NCBI GenBank assembly: GCA_900314595.1
Contig: OMVW01000016.1
Coordinates: 1-35,302 of the forward strand
Length of the DNA stretch: 35,302 nucleotides
DNA from: an uncultured Dialister sp.
GTDB taxonomy: Bacteria > Bacillota > Negativicutes > Veillonellales > Dialisteraceae
Reading direction: 5' to 3'
This document shows, piece by piece, positions 1-8,168 of this stretch. The position numbers and the translations under genes were made by a program. Numbering within the stretch: position 1 is the stretch's first letter; each line of letters begins with the position of its first letter. Below the pieces are notes generated by a model. The model was not told the DNA's origin, did no database searches, and saw only the letters and a list, made by a program, of their open reading frames with translations.

Positions 1-738
1 GTGGGTCGATTTCTGCCGCTAACCCAATTATACAGAAAAATTGAACTCCCACCGGTTTTATTTACGGTGGCAACGGCGCCGATATGTGTAATTGGGGAGG
101 CTGACCGGTCTGGCTCCCCTTGGGGGGAGCTGGCTGCGAAGCAGACTGAGGGGGGAGGAATGAAAAATAACGAAAAGGCCACCGGGAGGAAATCTGGAAA
201 CTGGGAACTTTTATGAGAGGATACATAGAGTTATCGATTCTTCGAATCGATTTGCCCTCTCACCGCTTTGCGGAGCTCTCCCGAAGGGAGAGCCTCCTAC
301 CTGCCGATAGAGTCAAATGGCATGAGTACGTTTCGTCAGTCAGCCTCATATGTGCCTGGCAGCGAACCCCAAAAAGCGTGCCGCATCGGCGGAACACCTC
401 CCCGCACCCCGCACCCCGAAATCTCGAAAAAAAATCTATCGGTGCATGTCGTGTTGAGGCTGATCCCGAACACCGAAATTGCCTCAGGCCGCCTTATCTG
501 ACAATTGTCTCCAATAAATCTGCCTGTACACATTTCCCATAAAAAAGCGTGCCGCATCAGCGGCACACCTCCCCGACCACCCCGATCGCCCCGGACACCC
601 CGATCATCCCGACCGCCCCGGAGTACCCATGCGGTCAGATGAAAAATGCCTCAAGCGCCACCAGGCTGTACCCGCAGGCCCTGATGGAATTTCCCGGAAT
701 TCAGAACTTCTATGAGAGAAAAATAAAAAGTTAAGCTT
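1..738. repeat. Gene-free intergenic repeat island
   Basis: I see no credible gene here; the open frames lack ribosome-binding sites and run through repeats. The stretch holds a palindromic element around 100-160 (CTCCCC/GGGGAG arms), one copy of a 150-bp repeat (about 206-370), and two hairpin-plus-array modules. The first module is at about 371-432. The second has a perfect hairpin at 549-566 (GTGCCGC/GCGGCAC) followed by a CCCCGANNA array at 569-621. The 371-432 module resembles the very end of the window. Confidence 0.75.
206..370 (+). repeat. Copy 1 of a ~150-bp dispersed repeat
   Basis: This stretch aligns by eye with 4016-4165. Shared blocks include a palindrome around TCGATTCTTCGAATCGA, the block GCCCTCTCACCGCT, GGGAGAGCCTCCT, and a 3' end reading CAGCCTCATATGTGCC. 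The 3' third recurs again at about 11390-11440. No reading frame is conserved between copies. Confidence 0.75.
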
Positions 739-2112
739 TCAATACATTTCATCCAAGGTAATACATATTTCTTTTTCTCCGGGGCTGCCTTCGAAGCCGG
801 AGCGGCTGAAGAAGCCATAGCGATAGCAGGGAAGGCCTGCGGCTGTGACCTGGGCGATTTCTTTTTTCCTCATTTCTGCGGTGATCGGGTTTTTCCTGAA
901 TTTGGCTTCGTAGAAGATGTATCCTTTTTCGTCCAGGGTGACGATATCGAATTCTCCATTTCTATGTTCTCCGGGCAGGTCGTAGTAGTATTTCCCTATT
1001 TTTTCAAAAGGCGGGTCCATGAGGCCTGCCTGATTTTTTCGGATGAGGTACTGTGCGCATATTTCTTCAAAGCTTTCGGGCACGAAGGTGTGCTCGAAGT
1101 CGTCTGCAATGTAACGGTCATAGAAGGTATCAGGGGCCATGATCATCCGCTGGGAGCTGTAACGGTAGAGGTAGCGGTAGAAGAAGCGGGAAAGATTGTC
1201 GCTGACGAGGTAGTTTGATTTCTTCCGGTTGTTTTCATCATTGATGGGTGATTTGCGGGAAACCAGTTCCATCTGCATGAGCCGTTTCAGTACGTCCGAG
1301 AGGGTGGGGCTGCTGGAAATATGGGATTTTTCGAGAATATCGCTGAAGTGCCGTGTTCCTTTTGCCAGGGTTTCAAATACCTGGTTGGCATTGTTCAGTT
1401 TGGATAGTTCTGCCTGGAGGAAAAGGGTCGTCTCGTCTTCGAGTCGGGCCCCCGGTTCAACGAGGAGGTTCATCAGGTTTTCTCTCACGGAAAGGCTGGA
1501 GTCAATGAGCTGATTGTAGTAGGGAATTCCCCCGAATACGCTGTACAGACGCACTCTATCGTCAGGAGAAAAGCGGGGGTAAAAGAGGGCGGATTCGTAA
1601 TAGTCCATGGGTTTCAGGTTGATGGTGAGGGTCATCCGTCCATAGAGAGGGCTGTGAGCCAGGATGAGGGATTTCATGGTTTCCACAAAGGAGCCGCAGA
1701 GGATGAGTTTCAGTCCGGAGGAATCCCGGTATTTGTCGATGAGTGACTGGAGGATGCTGTCCAGTCCTTTGACTGTGTTCCGTAGGTAGGGGTATTCATC
1801 CAGCACGAGGATCTGGGGTGTCTTTGCTCTTTCAAAGAAATAATCGAGCACTTCTTCCATGGAGTCAAAGGCAAGGCGTCTTTCTCCATAGATTTGGGAA
1901 ATCAGGGCGGAAAGACTGGAAATATTATTCATTTCCGACGTTTCTTTACATTCGTAATATAAATGAGGAATGGCGGTCATCTCCAGCGCTTTGCGGATGA
2001 GTTCGCTCTTTCCTACTCTCCGCCGGCCATAGATCAGGATCGTTTCCTGCCGGTTACTGGTGAAGGATTTCTCCAGTTTCCTCAACTCAGCCTGTCTGCC
2101 AATAAAATTCAT
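739..2112 (-). CDS. AAA ATPase with C-terminal DUF234/PD-(D/E)XK-like domain
   Basis: A 457-residue ATP-binding protein of the archaeal-type ATPase family. Walker A is GRRRVGKS (residues 29-36) and Walker B is ILVLDEYPYL (101-110). A winged-helix-like middle follows at roughly 230-300. The C-terminal part has FEEICAQYL and then the pattern D389...E402-x-K404 (EFDIV...YEAKF), which matches the core of PD-(D/E)XK nuclease folds as in DUF234. These features are seen; the family's biological role is poorly known, and DNA binding or cleavage is inference. The ATG start is preceded by GAGGAGGG. The gene stands alone and is flanked by repeat islands. Upstream is a four-copy symmetric repeat array that overlaps its probable promoter, which suggests autoregulation. 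Confidence 0.85.
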   Translation of the reverse strand: MNFIGRQAELRKLEKSFTSNRQETILIYGRRRVGKSELIRKALEMTAIPHLYYECKETSEMNNISSLSALISQIYGERRLAFDSMEEVLDYFFERAKTPQILVLDEYPYLRNTVKGLDSILQSLIDKYRDSSGLKLILCGSFVETMKSLILAHSPLYGRMTLTINLKPMDYYESALFYPRFSPDDRVRLYSVFGGIPYYNQLIDSSLSVRENLMNLLVEPGARLEDETTLFLQAELSKLNNANQVFETLAKGTRHFSDILEKSHISSSPTLSDVLKRLMQMELVSRKSPINDENNRKKSNYLVSDNLSRFFYRYLYRYSSQRMIMAPDTFYDRYIADDFEHTFVPESFEEICAQYLIRKNQAGLMDPPFEKIGKYYYDLPGEHRNGEFDIVTLDEKGYIFYEAKFRKNPITAEMRKKEIAQVTAAGLPCYRYGFFSRSGFEGSPGEKEICITLDEMY

Positions 2113-2126
2113 GACTTTCCCTCCTC

Positions 2127-2182
2127 TTTTGTCGGTTTCACTTTAGTCGGTTTTTTCCGACTAAAATATTTTCGACTAAAGT
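2127..2182 (-). promoter_or_regulatory. Symmetric four-site repeat array upstream of the ATPase gene
   Basis: Plus-strand copies are TTTTGTCGG (2127-2135) and TTTAGTCGG (2142-2150), then the inverted copies CCGACTAAA (2157-2165) and CGACTAAA (2173-2180). The two direct copies start 15 bp apart and the two inverted copies also start 15 bp apart, giving a two-fold symmetric layout. ACTTTAGTCG (2140-2149) and its complement (2173-2182) form a perfect 10-bp inverted repeat. The array lies between the -10 box and the ribosome-binding site, so it could act as a DNA operator or as a hairpin in the mRNA leader. Confidence 0.75.
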
Positions 2183-2208
2183 ATACACCATCTGAATCAG
2201 AGAAACAA
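2180..2208 (-). promoter_or_regulatory. Probable promoter of the AAA ATPase gene
   Basis: Read on the minus strand, TTGTTT (2203-2208) and TATACT (2180-2185) are separated by 17 bp. The -10 box overlaps the outermost repeat of the array, so transcription would start inside the array. Confidence 0.5.
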
Positions 2209-2520
2209 TTGGAAAATGAAGTTGTAAAGTTGGAAATGGAATCAGAAAAGCCGACTGATATTCCGGCTTTCCCCCGTTCATCCTGCCTTTCCCTTTCTGC
2301 ACAAAATCGACAGATATCATCGTCCCCCCTCCCCGCTTCGCTCGCTGACCTCCTGGCCAGGAGCAGGCGATTTTTCGTCTTGCAGGAGATTTTCAACTTC
2401 GCCTGTGCAAATTCCCCATATATACTCGTACCGCATCAGCGGCACACCTCCCCTAATCCCTCCCCAATCCCCAATTCCTCTAAATCTGATGGATTATCAG
2501 CAATCAAGATAATTATGGAC
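2209..2520. repeat. Gene-free intergenic stretch with a repeat module
   Basis: No gene is evident. The stretch holds a short inverted repeat (AAAGCCG/CGGCTTT, about 2248-2271). It also holds a module at 2401-2480: the tail GCCTGTGCAAATTCCCC, a hairpin around CCGCATCAGCGG, and a C-rich heptad array (CCCTAAT/CCCAATC words). Confidence 0.65.
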
Positions 2521-2610
2521 AATAAAAAGAGGCGCCTTCACAATTTCAAGGCGCCCACTTTCCCGACAACCCCGAAAATCCCGAGATTCCCGGGATTCCC
2601 GAAACAAAAG
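2521..2610 (-). terminator. Terminator module of the carboxypeptidase-divIC operon (9-nt array plus hairpin)
   Basis: In the minus direction there is a 9-nt array at about 2606-2562 (words like TCGGGAATC). A perfect 8-bp hairpin GGCGCCTT/AAGGCGCC (2555-2531) follows, then a T-rich run (2530-2521). The array has five GGG runs spaced by 5-6 nt on the transcript strand. Confidence 0.8.
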
Positions 2611-2651
2611 CTGTCCGGAATGATTTTAAATAACGGTATATTCTTATTTCC

Positions 2652-2969
2652 TTACTTCACATACGGCACTTCGCCGGGTTTGACGAGTCCCAGGTCTTCT
2701 CTGGCTTTTTTCTCGATGTACTTGGGATCGTTCAGCGCTTCTTTTTCGGCTTCCAGTTCTTCTTTTTCTTTGAGGAGCCGTTCTTTTTCTTTGTTCAGTT
2801 TGTATTCCTGTACCTGGACCTGGGCGAAGTGGTAGACGTTCTGTATGACTATATAAGCGCTGATGGCTACGGCTATGCAGAAAATAATGCGGAGGATGGG
2901 GCTGTCCGGGAAGAGGCGTTTGAGAAAGGGCGTTTTTTTATTTCTGCGGTGAATCTGTTTTTTACGCAT
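2652..2969 (-). CDS. Septum formation initiator family protein (DivIC/FtsB-like)
   Basis: A 105-residue bitopic membrane protein. A basic N-terminus (MRKKQIHRRNKK) is followed by one transmembrane segment at about residues 25-47. A charged coiled coil (KLNKEKERLLKEKEELEAEKEAL) spans about 58-80, and the C-terminal motif YIEKKAREDLGLVKPGE is diagnostic of the family. These proteins link FtsL to the divisome in the cytoplasmic membrane, with the coil outside. The start overlaps the end of the upstream carboxypeptidase gene by 8 bp, so the two are probably co-transcribed and translationally coupled. Confidence 0.88.
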   Translation of the reverse strand: MRKKQIHRRNKKTPFLKRLFPDSPILRIIFCIAVAISAYIVIQNVYHFAQVQVQEYKLNKEKERLLKEKEELEAEKEALNDPKYIEKKAREDLGLVKPGEVPYVK

Positions 2970-3906
2970 CCTGTTCTTTTGGCTCCTTTCCCAGAATCCG
3001 GTTGATGAATTTGTAAATAGGATCTTCAGCGGCCAGGGCTGCTTTGTACTGGTCTTCCATGGCTATGACGGTCCATCCGTAGTCGAGCCAGGCTTTGGTA
3101 TCGTTCCAGCGGTTTTTGTCGTTGTAGAGGGAGACGATGAGGAGTCTTCCATTTCTTTCCGCACTGGCCACGAGGCAGTCTCCTGCGGCTTCGGTCATAC
3201 CTGTCTTGACTCCGTTGGCTCCTTCGTAGCCGGAGGAGAGGAATTCGTTTCTATTCTCCACATTTCTGAACATGCCGTTTCTATAGGTCATGGGGTAGGT
3301 TTTCCGTTTGACAATATCCCGGAAATCCGGATTTTTCATGGCATAGGCGGCAATTTTTGCCATATCGATGGCTGTGGAGTAATGATTTTTGTTGGTGAGG
3401 CCGCTGGGGTTTGCAAAGTGGGAGTCGTGGACTCCGATGGAGGCTGCTTTTTCGTTCATCATTTCGATGAACCGGTCATAATTTCCGCCCACTGTTTCTG
3501 CCGTGGCTACGGCTGCATCGTTTCCGGAAATAAGCATCATTCCATAGAGCATCTGGTGGAGGGAAATGGGCATGTCTTGCCGTACGCCCAGGTTGGTTCC
3601 GTCCTGTTTCATGGCAAGGGGCGTGATTTTTGCATTCTGCTCGAGCCGGGCTTTTCCTTCTTCCAGGGCAATGATGGTGGTGAGGATTTTCGTGGTGGAG
3701 GCAGGATATACACGAAGGGTGCCTTCTTTATCAGTCAGTACTTTTCCGGTCTGGGCGTCCAGAAGGGCCGCAGTGACTGCTTTGATCTCCGGGGGCGGCG
3801 GAATTTCCGGCGCTTTCGGCGGATCCGGTGTGATGAGCACAAGGGCTCCGAAGCCTATAGCGGCAAATATAATGGCTAAAACAAGGAGGGTGAAGAGTTT
3901 TTTCAT
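2962..3906 (-). CDS. D-alanyl-D-alanine carboxypeptidase (peptidase S11, low-molecular-weight PBP)
   Basis: A 314-residue penicillin-binding protein that trims the terminal D-Ala from peptidoglycan stem peptides. An N-terminal hydrophobic segment (about residues 3-26) acts as signal or anchor. All three S11 active-site motifs are visible: STTK (SxxK), SGN (SxN) and KTG in GVKTGMTEAAGD. At this length the PBP5-type C-terminal beta domain seems absent, and a short charged tail replaces it. The ATG is preceded by GAAAGGAAAGAA. It shares its mRNA with the divIC-like gene, which links wall trimming with division. Confidence 0.9.
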   Translation of the reverse strand: MKKLFTLLVLAIIFAAIGFGALVLITPDPPKAPEIPPPPEIKAVTAALLDAQTGKVLTDKEGTLRVYPASTTKILTTIIALEEGKARLEQNAKITPLAMKQDGTNLGVRQDMPISLHQMLYGMMLISGNDAAVATAETVGGNYDRFIEMMNEKAASIGVHDSHFANPSGLTNKNHYSTAIDMAKIAAYAMKNPDFRDIVKRKTYPMTYRNGMFRNVENRNEFLSSGYEGANGVKTGMTEAAGDCLVASAERNGRLLIVSLYNDKNRWNDTKAWLDYGWTVIAMEDQYKAALAAEDPIYKFINRILGKEPKEQDA

Positions 3907-4015
3907 TTCTTTCCTTTCATGGAAATATATGTCGATGTGATGGGATAGTGCTTTGGGGGATTAGGGGTAGGAATTGGGGATTAGGGGTGCAGCGCAAATT
4001 TATAAGCGCCGCTTT

Positions 4016-4165
4016 TTATATAGGAGAATACATGGAGTTGTCGATTCTTCGAATCGATTCGCCCTCTCACCGCTATCGCGGTGTTCCCGAGGGAGAGCCT
4101 CCTGTTTACCGATTTCCTCATCTGTCCCGAAGTTGTTTCGTCAATTAGCCTCATATGTGCCTTGT
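4016..4165 (+). repeat. Copy 2 of the ~150-bp dispersed repeat
   Basis: This copy is in the same orientation as 206-370. It shares the TCGATTCTTCGAATCGA palindrome, GCCCTCTCACCGCT, GGGAGAGCCTCCTG and TTAGCCTCATATGTGCC. The copies differ by scattered substitutions and short indels. Confidence 0.75.
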
Positions 4166-4388
4166 GCGGTTACACAACCTATCCGGCCGCTCCGCGGCCA
4201 CCTTTCCATCCCAGGAAAGGTGGTGACCGATTGTCAGTTTTTCCTTTTTCCTCATATGTGCCTTGAGGGAGTAGTGCAGAAAAAGCATAAATCTACCCCA
4301 CCGGCTGCGCCGGAGCCCCCTTTTTCAAGGGTGGCTTTTGTCTGTTACGTTACGCTTGAAGGGATTGTCTTACTTTGTCAGTTACAAT

Positions 4389-4442
4389 GATTGATAGCCC
4401 CCTTCACCCGCTTCGCGGGAGCTTCCCCCGTTGGGGGACGCT
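4389..4442 (+). repeat. Palindromic intergenic element (CGCTTCGCGGGAG family)
   Basis: It reads TTGATAG, then CCCCCTTCACCCGCTTCGCG, GGAGCTT and CCCCCGTTGGGGGACGC. Near-identical copies lie at about 11299-11352 (same orientation) and about 6130-6182 (inverted). Confidence 0.75.
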
Positions 4443-4595
4443 TGAGCTATAGCCGCTCCGCAGCGGATGGGATATCCTGCAGCCGGCAATTTTAATGGGA
4501 ATAAAATCAGTACTTGCGGCGCTTTTTATTTGTGCGCCGCACCTTCCCGATAATCCCGACAGCCCCGATGGTCCCGAGATTCCTGATTCAGAAGA

Positions 4596-5768
4596 TTATT
4601 CTTTATTCTGTTCTTCTACCTGTTCGGAGGCTTTTTTCTCAGCCTTCGCTTTTTTCTCTGCTATTTTTTCTTTACGGTCGTCGATTTTGAATTTGGATTC
4701 TACTTTCTGTCCTCTGTCTTTCTGAATGCCTTTGTTGAGGTTTGTAACATAGGTTTTTCCATCTTCTTCGGAGGAGAGGGTGTAGAGGGAGGTTTCGCCG
4801 CAGTAGATGATATTGTCCGCAAGGGTAGCATCCGGGACGTTTCCTGCGTGGTAGAGTTTGTCCAGTTTGCCTGCGGTGAGGTAGGTTCTTTCTTTGTCGG
4901 TGTACCGGTCATCGGCTTTGGGCTGGAAGGCTTTGATTCCGTTGACTTCGATCCATCCGTCTTTGACGTCTACGTGGTCACCGGAGTATTTCTTCATCCA
5001 TTTGAGGTTTTTATTGACCCGGTCGCCTGTTTTCGGATGGTTGGAGGGGGCGACTACGGCCATGAGGCCGGTGCGGCTGCTATTTCCATATTTGTCTTCC
5101 AGGACGGACATGGCTGCTGCTCCGCCGCCGGGGTTGTAGCCGGCTTCGCAGAGGTACTGGAATCCCAGGTCGTCTGCTTCTTTTTCCTGGTCTTTGGTGA
5201 AGATGGCATTGGAAACGTAGTTGGTGGCGATATTGGCCAGGAGGTATTCGCCGAAGGAGAGTCCACCGCCCAGGTAGATATCTACGGCGGTCATGAGGCC
5301 GATCCGTTTCTTTACGCCCGATACGCTGTGGCGTTTCTCACCGTGGGAGATTTCGTGGGCCATGATATAGGCCAGTTCATCATCGTCCATGGTGTCCAGG
5401 GCTCCTTTGTTCACGCAGAGGACTCCGCCCAGGCTCATGAATGCATTGATATCTTCGTCAGGGGCTACGTATACGTTGTAGTTTCTGCCTACGGCTCCGG
5501 TATTTACCAGGTTTCCGTATATTTCCTGTACCCGGTTGTCCGCTTCGGCCGATTCGTAGACACCGGTCTGCTGCTTGCACTGGGAAAGGAACTGCATACC
5601 ATTGTTATCGTCAAGATTGCTGTAGTAGTTGGAAATAAGGGCAATCGCTGCTGCTCCGTAAAGGATTTTCTGCCAGGTGGTGGCTGCTTCGGCTACCGGC
5701 ATGGCCATACCGGTGAGGCAGGCAGCTGCCAGAAGGGATGCAGTGATTTTCATTTTCAGGTATTTCAT
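4596..5768 (-). CDS. Secreted M48-family zinc metalloprotease
   Basis: A 390-residue exported protein. I chose the second in-frame ATG (MKYLKMKITAS) because GGAGGAAACT lies directly before it, while the upstream ATG overlaps that site. A signal peptide with hydrophobic core and VAEA cleavage-like end covers residues 1 to about 28. The zinc motif HEISH is at 138-142, and the EKEAD segment about 55 residues later should supply the third ligand. The C-terminal half (from about 240) is unassigned and ends in a Lys/Glu-rich, coil-like tail. Other family members act in envelope protein quality control; the substrate here is unknown. A TGG-TAAAAT extended -10 lies at 5806-5811. Confidence 0.87.
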   Translation of the reverse strand: MKYLKMKITASLLAAACLTGMAMPVAEAATTWQKILYGAAAIALISNYYSNLDDNNGMQFLSQCKQQTGVYESAEADNRVQEIYGNLVNTGAVGRNYNVYVAPDEDINAFMSLGGVLCVNKGALDTMDDDELAYIMAHEISHGEKRHSVSGVKKRIGLMTAVDIYLGGGLSFGEYLLANIATNYVSNAIFTKDQEKEADDLGFQYLCEAGYNPGGGAAAMSVLEDKYGNSSRTGLMAVVAPSNHPKTGDRVNKNLKWMKKYSGDHVDVKDGWIEVNGIKAFQPKADDRYTDKERTYLTAGKLDKLYHAGNVPDATLADNIIYCGETSLYTLSSEEDGKTYVTNLNKGIQKDRGQKVESKFKIDDRKEKIAEKKAKAEKKASEQVEEQNKE

Positions 5769-5789
5769 AGTTTCCTCCATTTTGAAAAA

Positions 5790-6660
5790 AGGATACTTTG
5801 TATTTATTTTACCATTTTTTCAGTACTTTAGGTACAGAAATATGGGGCGTTCGTTCTTCGTTGTTCGTTCTTCGTTGTTCGTTCTTCGTGATTCGTGGTC
5901 CGTGAAGGTGGCGGCGGAAAATAATAGGGGCGCCTTTTTATATTTTTCTTATAAAAGTTCTCGGCTGCCAATATTCCCATTCCTGCGGTACGCATGGACG
6001 GTTTTCTTCATTTCCGGTGAATACCATCGTACGCCCCCTCACCCTGCCCTTAGCTCCCCGGACGCGGGGAGCACTTGCTGAACGGTAGAGTCAATTCTCA
6101 TGAAATTGGGTATCGAAAAGTCACATAACCAATGCACCCTGTGTCCCCCAACGGGGGAAACTCCCGCAAAGCGGGTAAAGGGGGCTGCATGTGGCACGTG
6201 CTGAAATGACTCTTTCTCTTCCTGCGTTACGTACACATGGGAAATTTCCTTTTATCTCATTTTCGACCTGAAACGGTAGATCGACCCACCCGCCTTCGCT
6301 TCGCTCAGGCACCCTCCCAAACGTGGGAGGGCTGAAACGGCAGCATGCTGTTGGTCTGTGCCTTTTTCGTTTTTACCCTTTGGCATTCCCCTACCCGTGC
6401 TGCCTGTGCAAATCCCCTATATATACTCTGCGGCCGAAAGGCCGCCACCTTCCCGACCACCCCGATCACCCCGATTACCACGATTGCCCCGAAACAAAGG
6501 CTGCCTGTACGACGTTTTATATTTCATCTGACAGCCCTGCTAAATTCAATTTCTCAATATAAAACCTGCGCCCATATAATTTCCAGGCGCCACCTTCCCG
6601 ACCACCCCGACCACCCCGACCACCCCGAAACAAAAGTTGTTCGAATTGCAGTTAGCTTAT
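5790..6660. repeat. Gene-free repeat island
   Basis: No gene is supported. It contains a long heptad array of TTCGTTG/TTCGTGA words (about 5849-5905) ending GTGAAGGTG, followed by a degenerate GGCG/GGCGCC hairpin and T-run. Palindromic elements lie at about 6030-6075, 6130-6182 and 6290-6335. Two further modules follow: 6403-6500 (tail, hairpin GCGGCCGAAAGGCCGC at 6430-6445, 9-nt array) and 6569-6629 (hairpin, then four CCCCGACCA units). Confidence 0.75.
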
Positions 6661-6780
6661 CATATTACAGCTTCTAAATTGAAAAACACATATCGAAAAC
6701 TTGCAATATGTAGTATAATAGTTTAGTAACTATAAAAACTATCTTCCCCCGGGAAGTTTCTGAAAGGAGTTTCTATTTCT

Positions 6781-7737
6781 ATGACAGCAGATAATCTCAC
6801 TTACTCTCTTGAAATTGATTTCATTCCGGATATCAAAGAGGGGCGGGACGAATTCAAGAAGAGGATGAAGGCAGCCGCAGAGAAGATGGAGGGCACTTAC
6901 GTCCTGGACCCGAAGGCGCGGCCTATGATTACGGGCCTTGCCCAGGCCGATGTGGAACCGACGCTGAAGGAGATGGGCCTCCAGGCTTTCGGCTCCTGGC
7001 CTTCCTGCATTTTGACCTGCACCATTACTATGCCTCTTCCAATCCGGGCAGTGGGCATGTCCGACGGCTGGGATATTTACACGGGAAAGAAGACGTTCTT
7101 CGCTTTCGCCCAGTTCCCCACCGATGCCATTGCAATCATGGCAAAGGCCTGCTCTTACTATCTGGAACATGAAAATTACCAGTCCATGGAAGAATTCATC
7201 GACCACATGGGGTATGAATCTTTCCGGGATGCAGTCTTTGGAAATACGATGCCCGGTTCTTCCGATTTCGGAAGTACCGATGCATTCAGCGGATTCGGCC
7301 AGCCTGACGTACCGCCGCTGAAGGAGGGGGATTTCGTCCGTCCGGAGCATAATATCATGCAGATCATCGAAGTGTATCCGGAAATGGGACCGTTCCTCAT
7401 GGAATACGGCATGTCCTGCGTGGGCTGCTTTGTTTCCTATGATGAAAATCTGTGGCAGGCCGCCCAGGGTCATGGGATGGATGTATTTGAAATCATCGGG
7501 GAAATGAATGAATTCATTGCCGATAAGTACAAGAAACCTCTCCTCACCGATGATACGCCTATGGAAACGATCCTCACCATGTATCCCCAGCTCCTCACCA
7601 TTTTCCAGGAAAAGGAAATCGCCATGCCTTCCGATATGAAGACTACCATCGGGACCATGTGCAGAGATGCGGGAGTGGACCCTGCGGAACTCATCGCAAA
7701 ATGCGATGAAAGGCTGAGAGGAAAAGAAGAGGCATAA
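6781..7737 (+). CDS. DUF1858 domain-containing protein with unassigned N-terminal domain
   Basis: A 318-residue soluble protein. Residues about 185-250 match the DUF1858 redox-disulfide domain found near hybrid-cluster proteins, with MSCVGC giving a C213-x-x-C216 pair. Residues 258-312 look like a second DUF1858 unit without the CxxC. The N-terminal 170 residues are unassigned; they contain C76xxxC80 and a stretch (ITGLAQADVEPTLKEMGL) faintly like the ferredoxin-like half domain of sulfite/nitrite reductases, which is a weak inference. A redox or metal-related role is plausible but unproven. GAAAGGAG precedes the ATG with a rather long spacer, and TATAAT lies at 6714-6719 with no clear -35. 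The gene is monocistronic and has its own terminator module downstream. Confidence 0.75.
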   Translation: MTADNLTYSLEIDFIPDIKEGRDEFKKRMKAAAEKMEGTYVLDPKARPMITGLAQADVEPTLKEMGLQAFGSWPSCILTCTITMPLPIRAVGMSDGWDIYTGKKTFFAFAQFPTDAIAIMAKACSYYLEHENYQSMEEFIDHMGYESFRDAVFGNTMPGSSDFGSTDAFSGFGQPDVPPLKEGDFVRPEHNIMQIIEVYPEMGPFLMEYGMSCVGCFVSYDENLWQAAQGHGMDVFEIIGEMNEFIADKYKKPLLTDDTPMETILTMYPQLLTIFQEKEIAMPSDMKTTIGTMCRDAGVDPAELIAKCDERLRGKEEA

Positions 7738-7769
7738 GGGATTCTTCTGAATAAAGTCATTTGTGCTGA

Positions 7770-7856
7770 TCGTTCTTCGTTATTCGTTGTTCGTGGTTCG
7801 TGATTCGTGGACCGTGAAGGTGGGCGCCTTTTGAAATAGAGGCGCCTCTTTTTATT
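7770..7856 (+). terminator. Heptad array plus terminator of the DUF1858 gene
   Basis: An array of TTCGTTA/TTCGTGG/TTCGTGA heptads (about 7770-7812) ends in GTGAAGGTG. It is followed by hairpin GGCGCC (7823-7828) / GGCGCC (7841-7846) and then TCTTTTTATT. The array sits between stop codon and hairpin. Confidence 0.85.
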
Positions 7857-7859
7857 GTC

Positions 7860-8102
7860 TTTATCTAATGATGATGGATTTGCCGGTAATAAGATTTTCC
7901 CTTAAGACGTAATGGACCTGTCATTTTATCTCCATTTCGACTTGTCCGATTGTACAATCCCCTGACCAGGGGCAGGTGATTTCGACTTATGCGGGCTTTT
8001 CACAATCGCCCGTGCAGGGTCCCCAAATATACTTGTGCCGCATCAGCGGCACACCTCCCCCAACCTCTAATCCCAAAATCCTAATTCCTCTTTGCCAAAT
8101 AC
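7860..8102. repeat. Intergenic repeats
   Basis: No gene. One element starts with CATTTCGACTTG (about 7934); this block also occurs near 11450, with relatives near 6259 and 11285. A module at about 8007-8088 has a tail-like start, the perfect hairpin GTGCCGCATCAGCGGCAC (8035-8052) and a C-rich heptad array. Confidence 0.65.
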
Positions 8103-8134
8103 AAAAAGACCGATGAGACAATATCTCATCGGTC
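8103..8134 (-). terminator. Rho-independent terminator of the amidohydrolase-MFS operon
   Basis: A perfect hairpin GACCGATGAGA...TCTCATCGGTC (8108-8134) is followed on the minus strand by TTTTT (8107-8103). It lies just past the MFS stop codon. Confidence 0.9.
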
Positions 8135-8168
8135 ATCTATATAAACAGCGGGCCCGCTGAAGTTTGAC

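Larger units (their letters stand above)
3907..4595. repeat. Gene-free repeat island
   Basis: No gene is supported. Contents are a G-rich array (GGGGATTAG words, about 3952-3990) with a GCGC/GCGC hairpin, then copy 2 of the 150-bp repeat (4016-4165). Two palindromic elements follow: 4170-4225 (CCACCTTTCC/GGAAAGGTGG arms) and 4389-4442 (CACCCGCTTCGCGGGAG, then CCCCCGTTGGGGG). Last is a module at 4516-4585, with hairpin GCGGCGC/GCGCCGC and a 9-nt CCCGA array running up to the protease stop codon. Confidence 0.7.

Noticed and set aside
213..542. 109-codon plus-strand open frame
   Set aside because: It reads through the 150-bp repeat and a hairpin module; the frame is not kept in the second repeat copy.
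1963..2835. 290-codon plus-strand open frame
   Set aside because: It runs antisense through the ATPase gene start, a repeat island and the divIC-like gene, with no ribosome-binding site.
4848..5831. 327-codon plus-strand open frame
   Set aside because: It is antisense to the M48 protease, which has the signal peptide and HExxH motif.
6569..6629. Possible CRISPR-like repeats (CCCCGACCA units)
   Set aside because: The units are contiguous 9-mers without spacers, and no cas genes are present.
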